IMG/VR virus record: IMGVR_UViG_3300006802_000155
Location: 1-46,487 of that record
From: a virus
Length of the DNA stretch: 46,487 nucleotides
Direction: 5' to 3' (one strand)
The notes beneath the pieces were generated by a model. That model was not told where the DNA came from. It made no database searches and saw nothing but the letters and a program-made list of their open reading frames with translations. Positions 1 through 7,163 of this stretch are shown piece by piece. The position numbers were made by a program, and so were the translations under genes. Within the stretch, counting starts at the first letter, position 1. Each line of letters begins with the position of its first letter.

Positions 1-88
1 CCCGCTTGAGGTTGGTGCGGCCGCAGTGTGAACAAGTCTCCTCGTCGTTGTTGACGCCCTTGACGGTGTACTTGCTGATCTTCTCCAT
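1..88 (-). CDS. Partial CxxC protein, N-terminus only
   Basis: The gene runs off the left edge, so only 29 residues are visible, beginning MEKISKYTVK and containing a CSHCGRTN segment. The CxxC could be half of a zinc ribbon. The ATG at 88 is preceded by a strong Shine-Dalgarno sequence (AGGAGGG, 91-97). The reading frame stays open upstream through the structured leader, but that stretch translates to arginine-rich, uneven sequence, so I take the ATG at 88 as the start. The function cannot be named from this fragment. Confidence 0.6.
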   Translation of the reverse strand, partial: MEKISKYTVKGVNNDEETCSHCGRTNLKR

Positions 89-101
89 GTCCCTCCTCGA
101 A

Positions 102-239
102 ACACGAGAGCGGGCACTCCCCACCCCGCATGGCGGCTTCCCGTGGCCGTTGGGAACCCTGGCTGATCGGCTGGCATCCGCTGCGCTTGCGGCATTCCCA
201 TACCGGGCCATGCGAGGCGGGCAATGCCCGCTCTCGTGT
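102..239 (-). promoter_or_regulatory. Highly structured 5' leader of the left-edge gene
   Basis: Two perfect 15-base arms (102-116 and 225-239) form an outer helix. Inside it are an approximately 8 bp GC/GU helix and a further 7 bp helix (128-134 with 207-213). The centre holds TTCCC at 138-142, GGGAA at 152-156 and TTCCC at 195-199, so the middle element can pair with either neighbour. The Shine-Dalgarno sequence of the next gene begins five bases beyond the outer helix. I do not recognise a known riboswitch or ribozyme class here; a regulatory leader is inference. Confidence 0.55.
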
Positions 240-263
240 AGTGGTCGGTTACTCACGGAGGCC

Positions 264-291
264 ATTGTATCGGCCCATCTGCTGATTGCAA
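264..291 (-). promoter_or_regulatory. Candidate sigma70-type promoter
   Basis: On the minus strand TTGCAA (286-291) and TACAAT (264-269) are separated by 16 bp. The -10 differs from TATAAT at one position. Transcription would start near 257 and enter the structured leader at 239. The same -10 hexamer occurs in the other good promoter candidate at 6458-6463. Confidence 0.4.
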
Positions 292-293
292 CA

Positions 294-374
294 TCAATGC
301 CGAGGTTTGCTGAACCACCACGAGGCAATGATCGAGGCGAGGCCGAAGAACATGACGAGCGCTGCTGCTGTCAC
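294..374 (-). CDS. Small single-pass membrane peptide (26 aa)
   Basis: A GTG start at 374 follows a weak GAGAAG about six bases upstream and lies close behind the stop of the lipoprotein gene. The peptide is short and hydrophobic (ALVMFFGLASIIAS followed by WW and a basic tail), as expected for one membrane helix with a cytoplasmic basic end. It could be a lysis-related or accessory membrane peptide. Length and weak start signal keep confidence low. Confidence 0.35.
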   Translation of the reverse strand: MTAAALVMFFGLASIIASWWFSKPRH

Positions 375-390
375 AACGGCTTCTCAGTGA

Positions 391-1005
391 TCATGACGTG
401 GGTTGTTCGCAGTAGTAGTCGCCGTAGTTCCACGGGCCACGCCCACACACTGACCACAAGTGCGCGCAAGCATCCGCGTTGTACCCGAAGTCGACAGCGA
501 AGCGGAACCTGTCGTACCATGCGACGATGCCGTTACTGCCGAAGTGACCAGCGAGTGCATTGATCTGGCACAAGCCCCACGAGTCATCGCCTGTGCGGCG
601 GTTGCCGTTGTGCGCTGCACTGTCGCAAGTCGACTCCCTCGAGATCATGCCAAGCGCCCACAGCACTGTGTCGTCCGTCGCACCACGCGTCCAGAATGCT
701 CGAGCAACGATGCCCGCTTCTTCACGTGTGCAACCAGAACCTGCACCGTACTGCTCTGGGATCGGACCCTCCCACTGCCGTAGCGGTGGGAGCGTCGAAG
801 TCGTCGTCGTCGGAACCTGCACGCGCACAGCACGTGTCTGCACAGTCGCTGGCGCTGGAGTGACAGGCACAGTAACGTAAGCTGTTGGAGTCGGTGATGG
901 CGGTAGGCTCACCGTAGCGGTGGCCGCCGCAGGCCCACACGCAGTGAGCACTAAGAAGGGTAGGTACTTCCACATGCTGAACACCGTATCGAACAGTGTG
1001 CGCAT
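391..1005 (-). CDS. Lipoprotein with lysozyme/transglycosylase-like domain
   Basis: The 204-residue protein has an N-terminal hydrophobic segment ending in the lipobox LTAC, so it should be lipid-anchored outside the cytoplasmic membrane. A Pro/Thr-rich linker (about 30-75) follows. The C-terminal domain has RESTC, with the likely catalytic glutamate, and SWGLCQIN, the pattern of the lysozyme-like lytic transglycosylase fold, plus several cysteines that may form disulfides. It probably cuts or binds peptidoglycan. The ATG at 1005 is chosen because AAGGA lies eight bases upstream; it overlaps the preceding stop by one base. A role in superinfection exclusion or in host wall processing is possible but not shown. 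Confidence 0.7.
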   Translation of the reverse strand: MRTLFDTVFSMWKYLPFLVLTACGPAAATATVSLPPSPTPTAYVTVPVTPAPATVQTRAVRVQVPTTTTSTLPPLRQWEGPIPEQYGAGSGCTREEAGIVARAFWTRGATDDTVLWALGMISRESTCDSAAHNGNRRTGDDSWGLCQINALAGHFGSNGIVAWYDRFRFAVDFGYNADACAHLWSVCGRGPWNYGDYYCEQPTS

Positions 1006-1226
1006 CAGCAGTGTCCTTGATAGGTGTCAGTGTGCGCAGTGCCGCAAGCTTCGCACTCCCATGTGGAAGCAGCGTACCCGTCGCGCCACCACTCGACGTG
1101 CACCGTCGTCCGCACTTCCTTCTCGTATGCTTCGCACTCCTCAACATCACAAGCTCTTAGCTCGTCGTCGTGCCATGCCTCACCAACGATCGTATGGCTG
1201 AAGTGGTCGCTCTGACGTCGTCCCAC
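1005..1226 (-). CDS. Small Cys-rich protein, possible zinc ribbon
   Basis: The gene encodes 73 residues from a GTG at 1226, preceded by AAGGAGGACACA, the same Shine-Dalgarno context used throughout this genome. A CDVEEC motif near residue 25 and CEACG near the C-terminus give two Cys pairs, suitable for one zinc site. The protein is acidic with many His and Trp. The stop overlaps the start of the lipoprotein gene, so the two are probably translated together. No family is recognised. Confidence 0.6.
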   Translation of the reverse strand: MGRRQSDHFSHTIVGEAWHDDELRACDVEECEAYEKEVRTTVHVEWWRDGYAASTWECEACGTAHTDTYQGHC

Positions 1227-1344
1227 TGTGTCCTCCTTCTGTGTGTCGTGTGTCGGATGCAAACCCTACTCGATGAACGATGTGAGACGACCCGATAAGA
1301 ATGTGACGAGACACATCGAATGGACCGGGTTTGGAAGTGGGGTG

Positions 1345-1389
1345 CCCCCCAGACCCCAGCCCGCTCCCATTCCCCAGAGCGAGCCCCCC
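1345..1389 (-). other. G-quadruplex-type G-run cluster
   Basis: On the coding (minus) strand six G runs of three to six bases follow each other with short spacers: GGGGGG, GGGG, GGG, GGG, GGGG and GGGGGG. This satisfies the usual G3+N1-7 pattern several times over. It lies in the untranslated region ahead of the Cys-rich gene. It could stall a polymerase or structure an mRNA; only the sequence pattern is seen. Confidence 0.55.
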
Positions 1390-1391
1390 TA

Positions 1392-1471
1392 ACGTGTGAT
1401 GCGTGCTGCCGTGCGAGATCGATCTCGTGTGTGCGCTCGCCCGTCGTAAGCACACATCGCGCATCACACGT
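1392..1471 (-). other. Inverted-repeat element with predicted three-way junction
   Basis: Perfect 12-base arms (1392-1403 and 1460-1471) enclose two further hairpins: a 7 bp TGTGTGC/GCACACA stem and a self-complementary CGAGATCGATCTCG. Together they make an 80-base three-way junction in RNA, or a cruciform in DNA. No coding gene is convincing here. It may be a non-coding RNA or part of a replication origin. Confidence 0.5.
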
Positions 1472-1550
1472 CGTGCAATGCCGGGCGATGATGGGAGAGC
1501 CTGTGTCACACACGCTGGAGCGGCCTTTCTCCCCACCGTCATCACTTGCT

Positions 1551-1821
1551 GTTCCTAGGTGTTCCAGTGTTCCTAGTTCCCCTCTATTATCGGCGAATCC
1601 AAATATCTGCCTTGGGTTACTTACTTACTCATATACTTTCCATTTCCTAGGAACACTAGGAACACCTCTCCATTTCCCGAGAGTACTACGTCACACACTG
1701 TTCCCTCCTGCTCGGAACGTTCCTACCTTCAACTAGGAACACCTTCCTTCACATACGTGTAATGCGCTTATGCTCATCATCACATTCCTTCTGTTCCTAG
1801 TTCGATTCTCAAAGTAGGAAC
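1551..1821. repeat. Iteron-like GTTCCTAG/CTAGGAAC cluster, possible origin
   Basis: Six exact copies of the octamer occur in both orientations (1551, 1569, 1647, 1656, 1733, 1793) with two one-mismatch copies (1719, 1814), all within 271 bp. Several pairs form short hairpins, for example 1719-1740 and 1793-1821. The stretch is visibly richer in A and T than its surroundings and lies immediately 3' of the primase-helicase gene. Repeats with this layout usually bind an initiator or repressor. A replication origin is the best guess but is inferred. Apart from this cluster, the G-runs and the junction element, I see nothing else in 1227-1836. Confidence 0.55.
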
Positions 1822-1836
1822 AGCACGTCACGTACG

Positions 1837-4200
1837 TTATGCAGTGTGTTCGTTCGTGTTGCGTACACGGATGCCCCACCATCCTGTCTGTGGATTGCCT
1901 GTGCCTCCCGCTCGACTCTTCGTCGGGGATACACGGCGTGTGAGGCCTACTCCTGCTTTCATCCTGCTTCGTAGTTCACGCATGAACACATCAGCGTTCA
2001 TCGTGACGCCTTCCACAGCACTCCACCATACGTACTTGGTGCGGACATCAGCGGCGAGAAGGAACTCACTGCCTTCGGCTGTTGGTGTTTGGTGTCCGAG
2101 ATCTTCAAGGCATTCACGGATGAACAGCCCGACGATGTCTTGCTCAGCGATCGCTTCACTACGTTCCTCGAGAAGCGACGGGCCAAGCAGTCCCGTGAGA
2201 TCGCCTGGGAGCACGCCGCCTGACTCTTCAAGTACTCGTTGCAAACCACGCCACGCCCAAGCAAGGATACCGCTTGCTTCGAGCTTGAGCCGTTCGGCCA
2301 CGATCGCCCTCGAGACACGCGCCGCATGGGGTACTGGTGCCAACAACCCGATGGAGATCATGCGCTCTTCTAGGGCAGGAGATACGTCACGAAGCCGTAA
2401 CGGGTGGTTCGTATCGATCAGTGGTTTCACTTCAGTGCGGAACGAGTAGAAGTCTTGCCGCATACGGCGTGCTTTGAGTTCAGCACCACCTGTGACGTCC
2501 TTGATGAGCTCCACATTCAGCTCTTCACCAGCACCCGGTTCTGACGCATACACGAACCGTCGTCCTTCGAGCTCAGTGAGGATCGTCGGGTGTGTTTCGT
2601 TGCTCCCGCGCCGCATTGTGAGAAGGCCTCGAGGTGCAGCGGTTGCGTAGTCACCCAGTGCATAAGCGAAGGCTTCGATCAGTGACGACTTACCTGTGTT
2701 TCCTGGGCCGTGTAAGACGACGAAGTTCTTCACGTTTGCGCCTGTGAGACACACGCCGAAGAACACTTGTATCGCAGCGGCGATCTCAGCGGCGACATCA
2801 TCGGACTCGCCGGCGATGCCATACCCAAGTGTCTGCTTGAAAGTGGGTGCGTCGACTTGCCCGTCGTACCATTCAGCGTTCGCACGACGAGTGATGTAAT
2901 CGTCGCGGTTGTAATCTTGCAGTTCGCCTGTGCGAAGGTCAAGCACGCCGTTCATCACGCACAGTAACCACGGATCCTTGTCCAAGTCGTTCACATTCAA
3001 AGTGGGCTCTGATTCAAGCATCATCAGTGCCGCATTCACACGTGCTGTTGCACCGCACGCTTGCCGCCATTTCGCAAGTGCCGCAGCGTGCTCCATGTCG
3101 ACGAGCTGCATCTCTCGTGTGATGATCTCGTGCAGCTTGTGCGCTGCATCAAGAGACGGGCGCTCCGCACGCTTCCAAAGCTCTCCGTTCCACACAAGCC
3201 AGCCACCGCCGATCAAAGCGCGTGCGTCATCCCACAACGCTTTGAGGCGTTCGGCGTTGTCACGATCGGTCGTACCTCCAAAGCCAGGCCACAGGCTTTG
3301 ATCGTCATTCTCAGCACTTTCTGACCCATTACCGCCCGATACCCCAGCGGTCGCAGCCCAGTTCCTTAGGGACGAATCGACCGACCCATCCTTGTCCCGT
3401 CTAGCACGCTCTTCCTCGTCGTACTTCCAAGCGGCGTCCACCTTCGATCTTGCTTGATCAAGTGGGAAGGGCGGGGAGCATCTGAGCGCGATGCGCTCGA
3501 CGATCGCCTCAGCTTCAGTGCGTCGCATTCCACTGCGCTTCAACGTGAGCGCTGCATGGAACATTCCGTCATCACGTCGGCCTTCGGGCAAGCCGCCTTT
3601 GAGCATATCTGTGATGCTTGGCCACTCGTCTTTGATCTCGTCTGACGGATCGCCTTTCACCCAGCGAAGTAAGTCGTCTGGCGCGGGCACTGGAGTGCGC
3701 TCTTCTTCCCAAGTGTATCGTGCTCCTGACGCGTGACGTGATGGCGGAGCGACGACGAACCCGTTCGCTTTGACGTCCACACCAAAGCGTGCGCCGATCT
3801 TCGTACGCAATCTCGCCTCATCACGCCACGTCCAGAATAAGTGCAGACCGCCGCTGCCCGTTCGTACACGTGATGTCGATGGGAGTGCGCCTCCGTCACG
3901 CCCTTGCTCGAAGTCTTCAAGCTCCATCATGCCGTGAGCACCATCGATGTCAAGCACCCATATGTTACTGATCTTGCCGCACACGATTCCGATGTTCGCA
4001 TCGGGCCATGTGACCCACCATTGACCTACGATCGTTGGGTCAGTGCTTGCGTACTTATCAAACGCTCCCGCCATGATCGGATGCTTACCAGGAGTGTGAC
4101 ATCCTGGACGACCGCAAGTGCACGTGCCATCGTCACGTACTCCGTGCACAGGGATGACGTGCCATCCACGCGCCGCATATGCAAGTGCTTCATCGATCAT
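1837..4200 (-). CDS. PrimPol-type primase fused to SF3 helicase
   Basis: This 787-residue protein joins two replication activities. The N-terminal archaeo-eukaryotic primase/polymerase domain shows VLDIDG (catalytic acids at about 84-86), GSGGLHLFW (about 115-123) and an ANGFVVAPPS strand. The C-terminal half is a D5/P4-like superfamily 3 helicase with Walker A GPGNTGKSS (about 498-506), the Walker B strand around ELEGRRFVYASE and a sensor IDTNHP. It should prime and unwind DNA at the phage fork. I choose the ATG at 4200 because AAGGA sits six bases upstream and the ATGA overlaps the preceding stop; an in-frame ATG 15 bases earlier has no such signal. The iteron cluster begins just past its 3' end. 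Confidence 0.9.
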   Translation of the reverse strand: MIDEALAYAARGWHVIPVHGVRDDGTCTCGRPGCHTPGKHPIMAGAFDKYASTDPTIVGQWWVTWPDANIGIVCGKISNIWVLDIDGAHGMMELEDFEQGRDGGALPSTSRVRTGSGGLHLFWTWRDEARLRTKIGARFGVDVKANGFVVAPPSRHASGARYTWEEERTPVPAPDDLLRWVKGDPSDEIKDEWPSITDMLKGGLPEGRRDDGMFHAALTLKRSGMRRTEAEAIVERIALRCSPPFPLDQARSKVDAAWKYDEEERARRDKDGSVDSSLRNWAATAGVSGGNGSESAENDDQSLWPGFGGTTDRDNAERLKALWDDARALIGGGWLVWNGELWKRAERPSLDAAHKLHEIITREMQLVDMEHAAALAKWRQACGATARVNAALMMLESEPTLNVNDLDKDPWLLCVMNGVLDLRTGELQDYNRDDYITRRANAEWYDGQVDAPTFKQTLGYGIAGESDDVAAEIAAAIQVFFGVCLTGANVKNFVVLHGPGNTGKSSLIEAFAYALGDYATAAPRGLLTMRRGSNETHPTILTELEGRRFVYASEPGAGEELNVELIKDVTGGAELKARRMRQDFYSFRTEVKPLIDTNHPLRLRDVSPALEERMISIGLLAPVPHAARVSRAIVAERLKLEASGILAWAWRGLQRVLEESGGVLPGDLTGLLGPSLLEERSEAIAEQDIVGLFIRECLEDLGHQTPTAEGSEFLLAADVRTKYVWWSAVEGVTMNADVFMRELRSRMKAGVGLTRRVSPTKSRAGGTGNPQTGWWGIRVRNTNEHTA

Positions 4201-4991
4201 GTGTGGTCCTTCCACGGTTCGAATGTCTTACGACACACCCATACATTGTTACGTGCGGCATCAGGAAAGAGTGGTGCGAGGTAACACGCCATCACTTCAT
4301 CGCCATAGAACTGCCGCTGACGATCGTACACTTCAACAAGTGACTTACGTGGGTCGTCTTCATCGAGTGCAACGAGCGTGTTCATCACATCAGTGTATGA
4401 CGCGAACGTGCCGAATCGATCTGTGACATCAAAGCCGGAGTGTGTCAGCTTACTGTGCAGCTCATCAATGGTGTACTCACGAATGTGGTTACGTGCTTGT
4501 GCGCGGCCAAGCACAGGCGTTGAAAGTAAGAGCGTGGCACCCATCGGCAGCATCGCATTGATGGCCCACAAGTATGTGTCACCGTGTGCTTCGGTCATGT
4601 GCTCGATCACTTCAAAGGACACCGCAAGATCAAAGCTTTGTCCATACTCTGTGTACAGCGTGCGCCACTCTTCTACGAAGTTGAAGTGCTCATACAAGCG
4701 GTACGTGCTCTCCGCCGCAGTACCGCTTCGACGCGTGCGTAAGTATGGGATGGCATTGATGTCCACGCCTACGTAAAGCTCAGGTCGGAAGCTCGTGCCA
4801 GGAACTCGCATAAGTGACTGTGCGAGTGGTGCGTCACTGCCGCAGCCAGGCTCAAGAACACGACGATGCTTATTCACACCGATGTAACGCGTGGCCCATC
4901 CCCAGCGGAAGACGTGCGCTAAGTAATCACGATGGATCTTTAGTCGGTGTTGCGAGTGTGTGAGTGACGTGGTATCGAACTCACGTGTCAT
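4197..4991 (-). CDS. Class I SAM-dependent methyltransferase
   Basis: The 264-residue product has the Rossmann-type signature VLEPGCGSDAPL (motif I), an acidic strand end in YVGVDIN and the post-motif segment FDLAVSFEVIEHM, followed by LLLSTPV. The layout resembles small-molecule or sugar methyltransferases rather than DNA methylases, as no NPPY or PC motif is present. The target is unknown. A GAGG Shine-Dalgarno precedes the ATG at 4991. The gene is translationally coupled to the primase-helicase through a 4-base overlap. Confidence 0.8.
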   Translation of the reverse strand: MTREFDTTSLTHSQHRLKIHRDYLAHVFRWGWATRYIGVNKHRRVLEPGCGSDAPLAQSLMRVPGTSFRPELYVGVDINAIPYLRTRRSGTAAESTYRLYEHFNFVEEWRTLYTEYGQSFDLAVSFEVIEHMTEAHGDTYLWAINAMLPMGATLLLSTPVLGRAQARNHIREYTIDELHSKLTHSGFDVTDRFGTFASYTDVMNTLVALDEDDPRKSLVEVYDRQRQFYGDEVMACYLAPLFPDAARNNVWVCRKTFEPWKDHT

Positions 4992-5036
4992 GTGTCCTCT
5001 TTCTTTGCATAAGCACTAACGGTACAACGGCGATGC

Positions 5037-5570
5037 TCATAAAGCAGTCGCACATTCACCGCACGTGATCACGCCGTTCTTTGGGTACGTGTCTAAGCTG
5101 CCACACTGTGGGCATCGTCCATGTGTCCCACCGCGGCGCTGAAGTTTGATGCGCTTGCTACGCGTGAGTCCGCCCCAGATGCCGTACTCACGTGTGCCAG
5201 CGAACGAGAGACACTCACGCTGCAGCGTGCACTCTTTGCACACAGCTGCAGCGCGAGCAACGTTTCTCGGTGCTTGTTCGTTGAAGAAGTCAATGCGCTT
5301 GCGCGCAAGCTCATCAGGAATCAGTCGGCATAAGCCGTCCCTGAGGACTTCAAGTGCGTCACGTATTCCGCTGAGGTCCGGGAGATCGTAATCGCTTTCG
5401 GTTGCCCTGGGATTGTGACTGTGATCGTGTCGCCCGTCTGCGTCTTCAGTGCGTGTGTCAATCGCGCTGTCGGCATGATCGTTAGGTCGTACATGCCGAC
5501 TCGCGTTCCTTCCGCTGAACGCAACGCGTGACGAGGGTCCGGTGTGTGCTCGTCGCGCACACGGCCCCAT
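5037..5570 (-). CDS. WhiB-like Fe-S protein with C-terminal zinc ribbon
   Basis: The C-terminal 120 residues carry the WhiB pattern: a lone Cys in GLCRL, DFF, CKECTLQREC (CxxCx5C) and GIWGGLT, followed by a basic segment. These four cysteines bind a 4Fe-4S cluster in WhiB proteins, which are transcription regulators found in actinobacteria and their phages. An unusual added CPQCGS...CGEC pair follows, a likely zinc ribbon. The start is unclear. The frame has no ATG, GTG or TTG between the ATG at 5570 and the first Cys, yet the stretch from 5560 to 5321 also carries a better-looking gene in another frame. The core identification is firm; the N-terminus is not. Confidence 0.75.
   Translation of the reverse strand: MGPCARRAHTGPSSRVAFSGRNASRHVRPNDHADSAIDTRTEDADGRHDHSHNPRATESDYDLPDLSGIRDALEVLRDGLCRLIPDELARKRIDFFNEQAPRNVARAAAVCKECTLQRECLSFAGTREYGIWGGLTRSKRIKLQRRGGTHGRCPQCGSLDTYPKNGVITCGECATAL
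5321..5560 (-). CDS. Unknown small beta-rich protein overlapping WhiB
   Basis: This frame encodes 79 residues from a GTG at 5560, or 57 from the ATG at 5494. The C-terminal part (TGDTITVTIPGQPKAITI, then EYVTHLKS) looks like a natural beta-strand protein. Its codon choice matches the rest of the genome better than the WhiB frame over the same bases. It stops at 5321 inside the WhiB coding region. The frame is open further upstream without a good start, so it might also be the true N-terminal part of WhiB joined by a frameshift. No family is recognised. Confidence 0.5.
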   Translation of the reverse strand: MRDEHTPDPRHALRSAEGTRVGMYDLTIMPTARLTHALKTQTGDTITVTIPGQPKAITISRTSAEYVTHLKSSGTAYAD

Positions 5571-5619
5571 TTCGACTTCTTCGCTGTCTTTGGCGTTGGC
5601 TCCCGCTTTACGCGGGTCG

Positions 5620-6432
5620 TCAGTTTCCCAGATCAGCGCTCGAGTCGGCCGTGACTTTGCGACCACGCTTGGGCGATTCGATCGTGCCACCGTTCTTGAC
5701 GATCGAGAGCATCTCAAGCAAGCGCGACTTGCTGTACGAGACCGGCCCGTCGTACCCAGCAGCGCGCAGTGAATCGATCGTCTGCTCACGATTCATATTG
5801 CTTGGGCTGCTTGGTGCAACGCGCGGAGCGGGAGCATCATTGTCAGTGGTGATCATGTCAGTTTCCATGATGGGTGGTTCACTTTCTTGTGTGGGTGCGT
5901 CACTTGCGGTATGCGAGTGACTGTGGGTAGGAGATGTGTGTGATGTTGGCACGGGCCAAATGTACGGCAGGTCATCAGGTTCAGTCCAGCCGAACTGCCC
6001 GTACCAGAGTGGTGCTTTACGCAAGAGGTTACTCCTGTGAGACGCGTGCAGCTCTTCGTTGCCAAGCCAGAGCGGTAGGCCGCCGTACGAGGCACCAGTT
6101 TGTCCAGCGATGATGTCTTGATGCGCTAGCCCTTCAAGACCGTCACGGTCCATGCCAAGCTTCGCACTGACTTCGTCGAGTGCTTTGTCGCGCACACTGT
6201 CTTTGTACCCGCGTGACGTCCACTCGTCACACGTGTCAAGCAAGTACGCAAGCAATGCAACACCGTGCCCACGCCACATTCGAACAGCTGGATGGTTGGC
6301 CCAGCCAACGTCGGCGCCGGCAAGCAGTGTGCGAATGATCTGGTAAGCCTCGACGCGTTGCTTGCCGAGACGTTGTCGATCAAGCACACGTACTGACTGC
6401 TTGAAGTCTTCGTAGGGTAAGAATGTTTGCAT
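5620..6432 (-). CDS. Pyrimidine-dimer glycosylase-like (MSMEG_6728 family)
   Basis: The first 165 residues match the MSMEG_6728/T4 endonuclease V-like family: MQTFLPYEDF, VLDRQRLGKQRVEA, NHPAVRMWRG, SHRSNLLRK and DDLPYIWP in order. Members are thought to excise UV-damaged pyrimidines, which would be DNA repair for the phage. A His/Ser/Thr/Pro-rich linker (about 170-215) leads to a small C-terminal SAP- or HeH-like helical segment (TIDSLRAAGYDG) and a basic tail (PKRGRK), which may bind DNA. The ATG at 6432 follows AAGGAGGACACATC; the longer frame upstream runs into the promoter region. Confidence 0.7.
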   Translation of the reverse strand: MQTFLPYEDFKQSVRVLDRQRLGKQRVEAYQIIRTLLAGADVGWANHPAVRMWRGHGVALLAYLLDTCDEWTSRGYKDSVRDKALDEVSAKLGMDRDGLEGLAHQDIIAGQTGASYGGLPLWLGNEELHASHRSNLLRKAPLWYGQFGWTEPDDLPYIWPVPTSHTSPTHSHSHTASDAPTQESEPPIMETDMITTDNDAPAPRVAPSSPSNMNREQTIDSLRAAGYDGPVSYSKSRLLEMLSIVKNGGTIESPKRGRKVTADSSADLGN

Positions 6433-6457
6433 GATGTGTCCTCCTTCGTGAATAAGC

Positions 6458-6487
6458 ATTGTACTTCAATGAACACTCGCACGTCAG
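6458..6487 (-). promoter_or_regulatory. Candidate promoter for the glycosylase/WhiB block
   Basis: On the minus strand CTGACG (6482-6487) and TACAAT (6458-6463) are 18 bp apart. The start site would fall just ahead of the Shine-Dalgarno sequence at 6440-6446. The -10 is identical to that of the promoter candidate at 264-269. It lies directly after a strong hairpin that probably closes the upstream transcript. Confidence 0.45.
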
Positions 6488-6495
6488 AACGCACA

Positions 6496-6523
6496 CACGC
6501 TCTGTGCGTGAGCACAGAGCGTG
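6496..6523 (-). terminator. Strong 12-bp hairpin after the XRE gene
   Basis: A perfect 12 bp stem (CACGCTCTGTGC with its complement) has a four-base loop. It lies between the stop of the HTH gene and the next promoter, the place for a terminator. It has no U tract afterwards, so it may act as an mRNA 3' end stabiliser rather than a classical intrinsic terminator. Confidence 0.5.
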
Positions 6524-6553
6524 ATGCACAACCCAAGATTCACAAGTCACTCC

Positions 6554-6997
6554 TCACATCGGGTTCACACGTGAGAGTGCGAAGCTTCGTGCGTGGTCAG
6601 GGTAGTTACGTTCACCGCCGTAGCAGTCGATCCATTGCACGCCGTTGTGGTTCGTCACCATACGTACGAATACGAACACGCCATCTTCACCCTGAACTGT
6701 GAAGCGTGATTGCGATGCGAGACCCATGTATTCGTACGCGATCGTCCACGTCGGATGCGCCTCTTCATAGAGCTTGAGGTTTCGCTCTTTGAACGCACCA
6801 GGCGTATGCCCTGCATCAGTCTTCGTGTTCGGATTGATGAGCAGGTCAAGTGCCTTGTGGATCTTCTCTTCAGCCGCTTTGTCGCGGGAGCCGCGCCCAG
6901 CTTCGATCGACGCCACTGCACCCACAGTCACGCCTGCGAGATCAGCGATCTCTTGACGTGACATACCTAGTGCTTTGCGGTTCACTTCGTAGTCCAT
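6554..6997 (-). CDS. XRE-type helix-turn-helix protein
   Basis: The 147-residue protein opens with a helix-turn-helix of the Cro/XRE kind (MSRQEIADLAGVTVGAVASI then EAGRG). It continues with a domain having many aromatic residues (WTIAYEYMG, GVFVFVRMV, WIDCYGGERN) that may sense a ligand or form dimers. It is probably a phage regulator. The ATG at 6997 is chosen with GAGGA nine bases upstream; a GTG six bases earlier would leave no room for the ribosome site. It overlaps the stop of the small acidic gene, and this is the only junction in the array without a ribozyme. Confidence 0.75.
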   Translation of the reverse strand: MDYEVNRKALGMSRQEIADLAGVTVGAVASIEAGRGSRDKAAEEKIHKALDLLINPNTKTDAGHTPGAFKERNLKLYEEAHPTWTIAYEYMGLASQSRFTVQGEDGVFVFVRMVTNHNGVQWIDCYGGERNYPDHARSFALSRVNPM

Positions 6998-6999
6998 TG

Positions 7000-7140
7000 T
7001 CACACATCCTCATCGTCGTAGTAATCGTCGTACGGGCTGTCGTTGTACTCCGGCTCATAGTAACTTTCGTCACTCCAGCCGATGACCTCACCCGCATCGT
7101 TACGGTAGATGGTGCTGTGAGCTGTTGGGAACATGCTCAT
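7000..7140 (-). CDS. 46-aa very acidic small protein
   Basis: This short gene follows ribozyme 1. AAGGAGG (7149-7155) lies eight bases before the ATG at 7140. The C-terminal half is almost all Asp, Glu and Tyr (NDSPYDDYYDDED), giving a DNA-like negative surface. Small acidic phage proteins of this type often mimic DNA or bind host proteins, but nothing shows this here. Its stop overlaps the HTH gene start by a few bases, so the two should stay on one mRNA after ribozyme cleavage. Confidence 0.7.
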   Translation of the reverse strand: MSMFPTAHSTIYRNDAGEVIGWSDESYYEPEYNDSPYDDYYDDEDV

Positions 7141-7163
7141 GATCTGTCCTCCTTCGAATGACC

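Noticed and set aside
1180-1545. 121-codon minus-strand frame over the G-run and junction region
   Set aside because: It has no ribosome site, runs through the structured elements and overlaps the start of a better gene.
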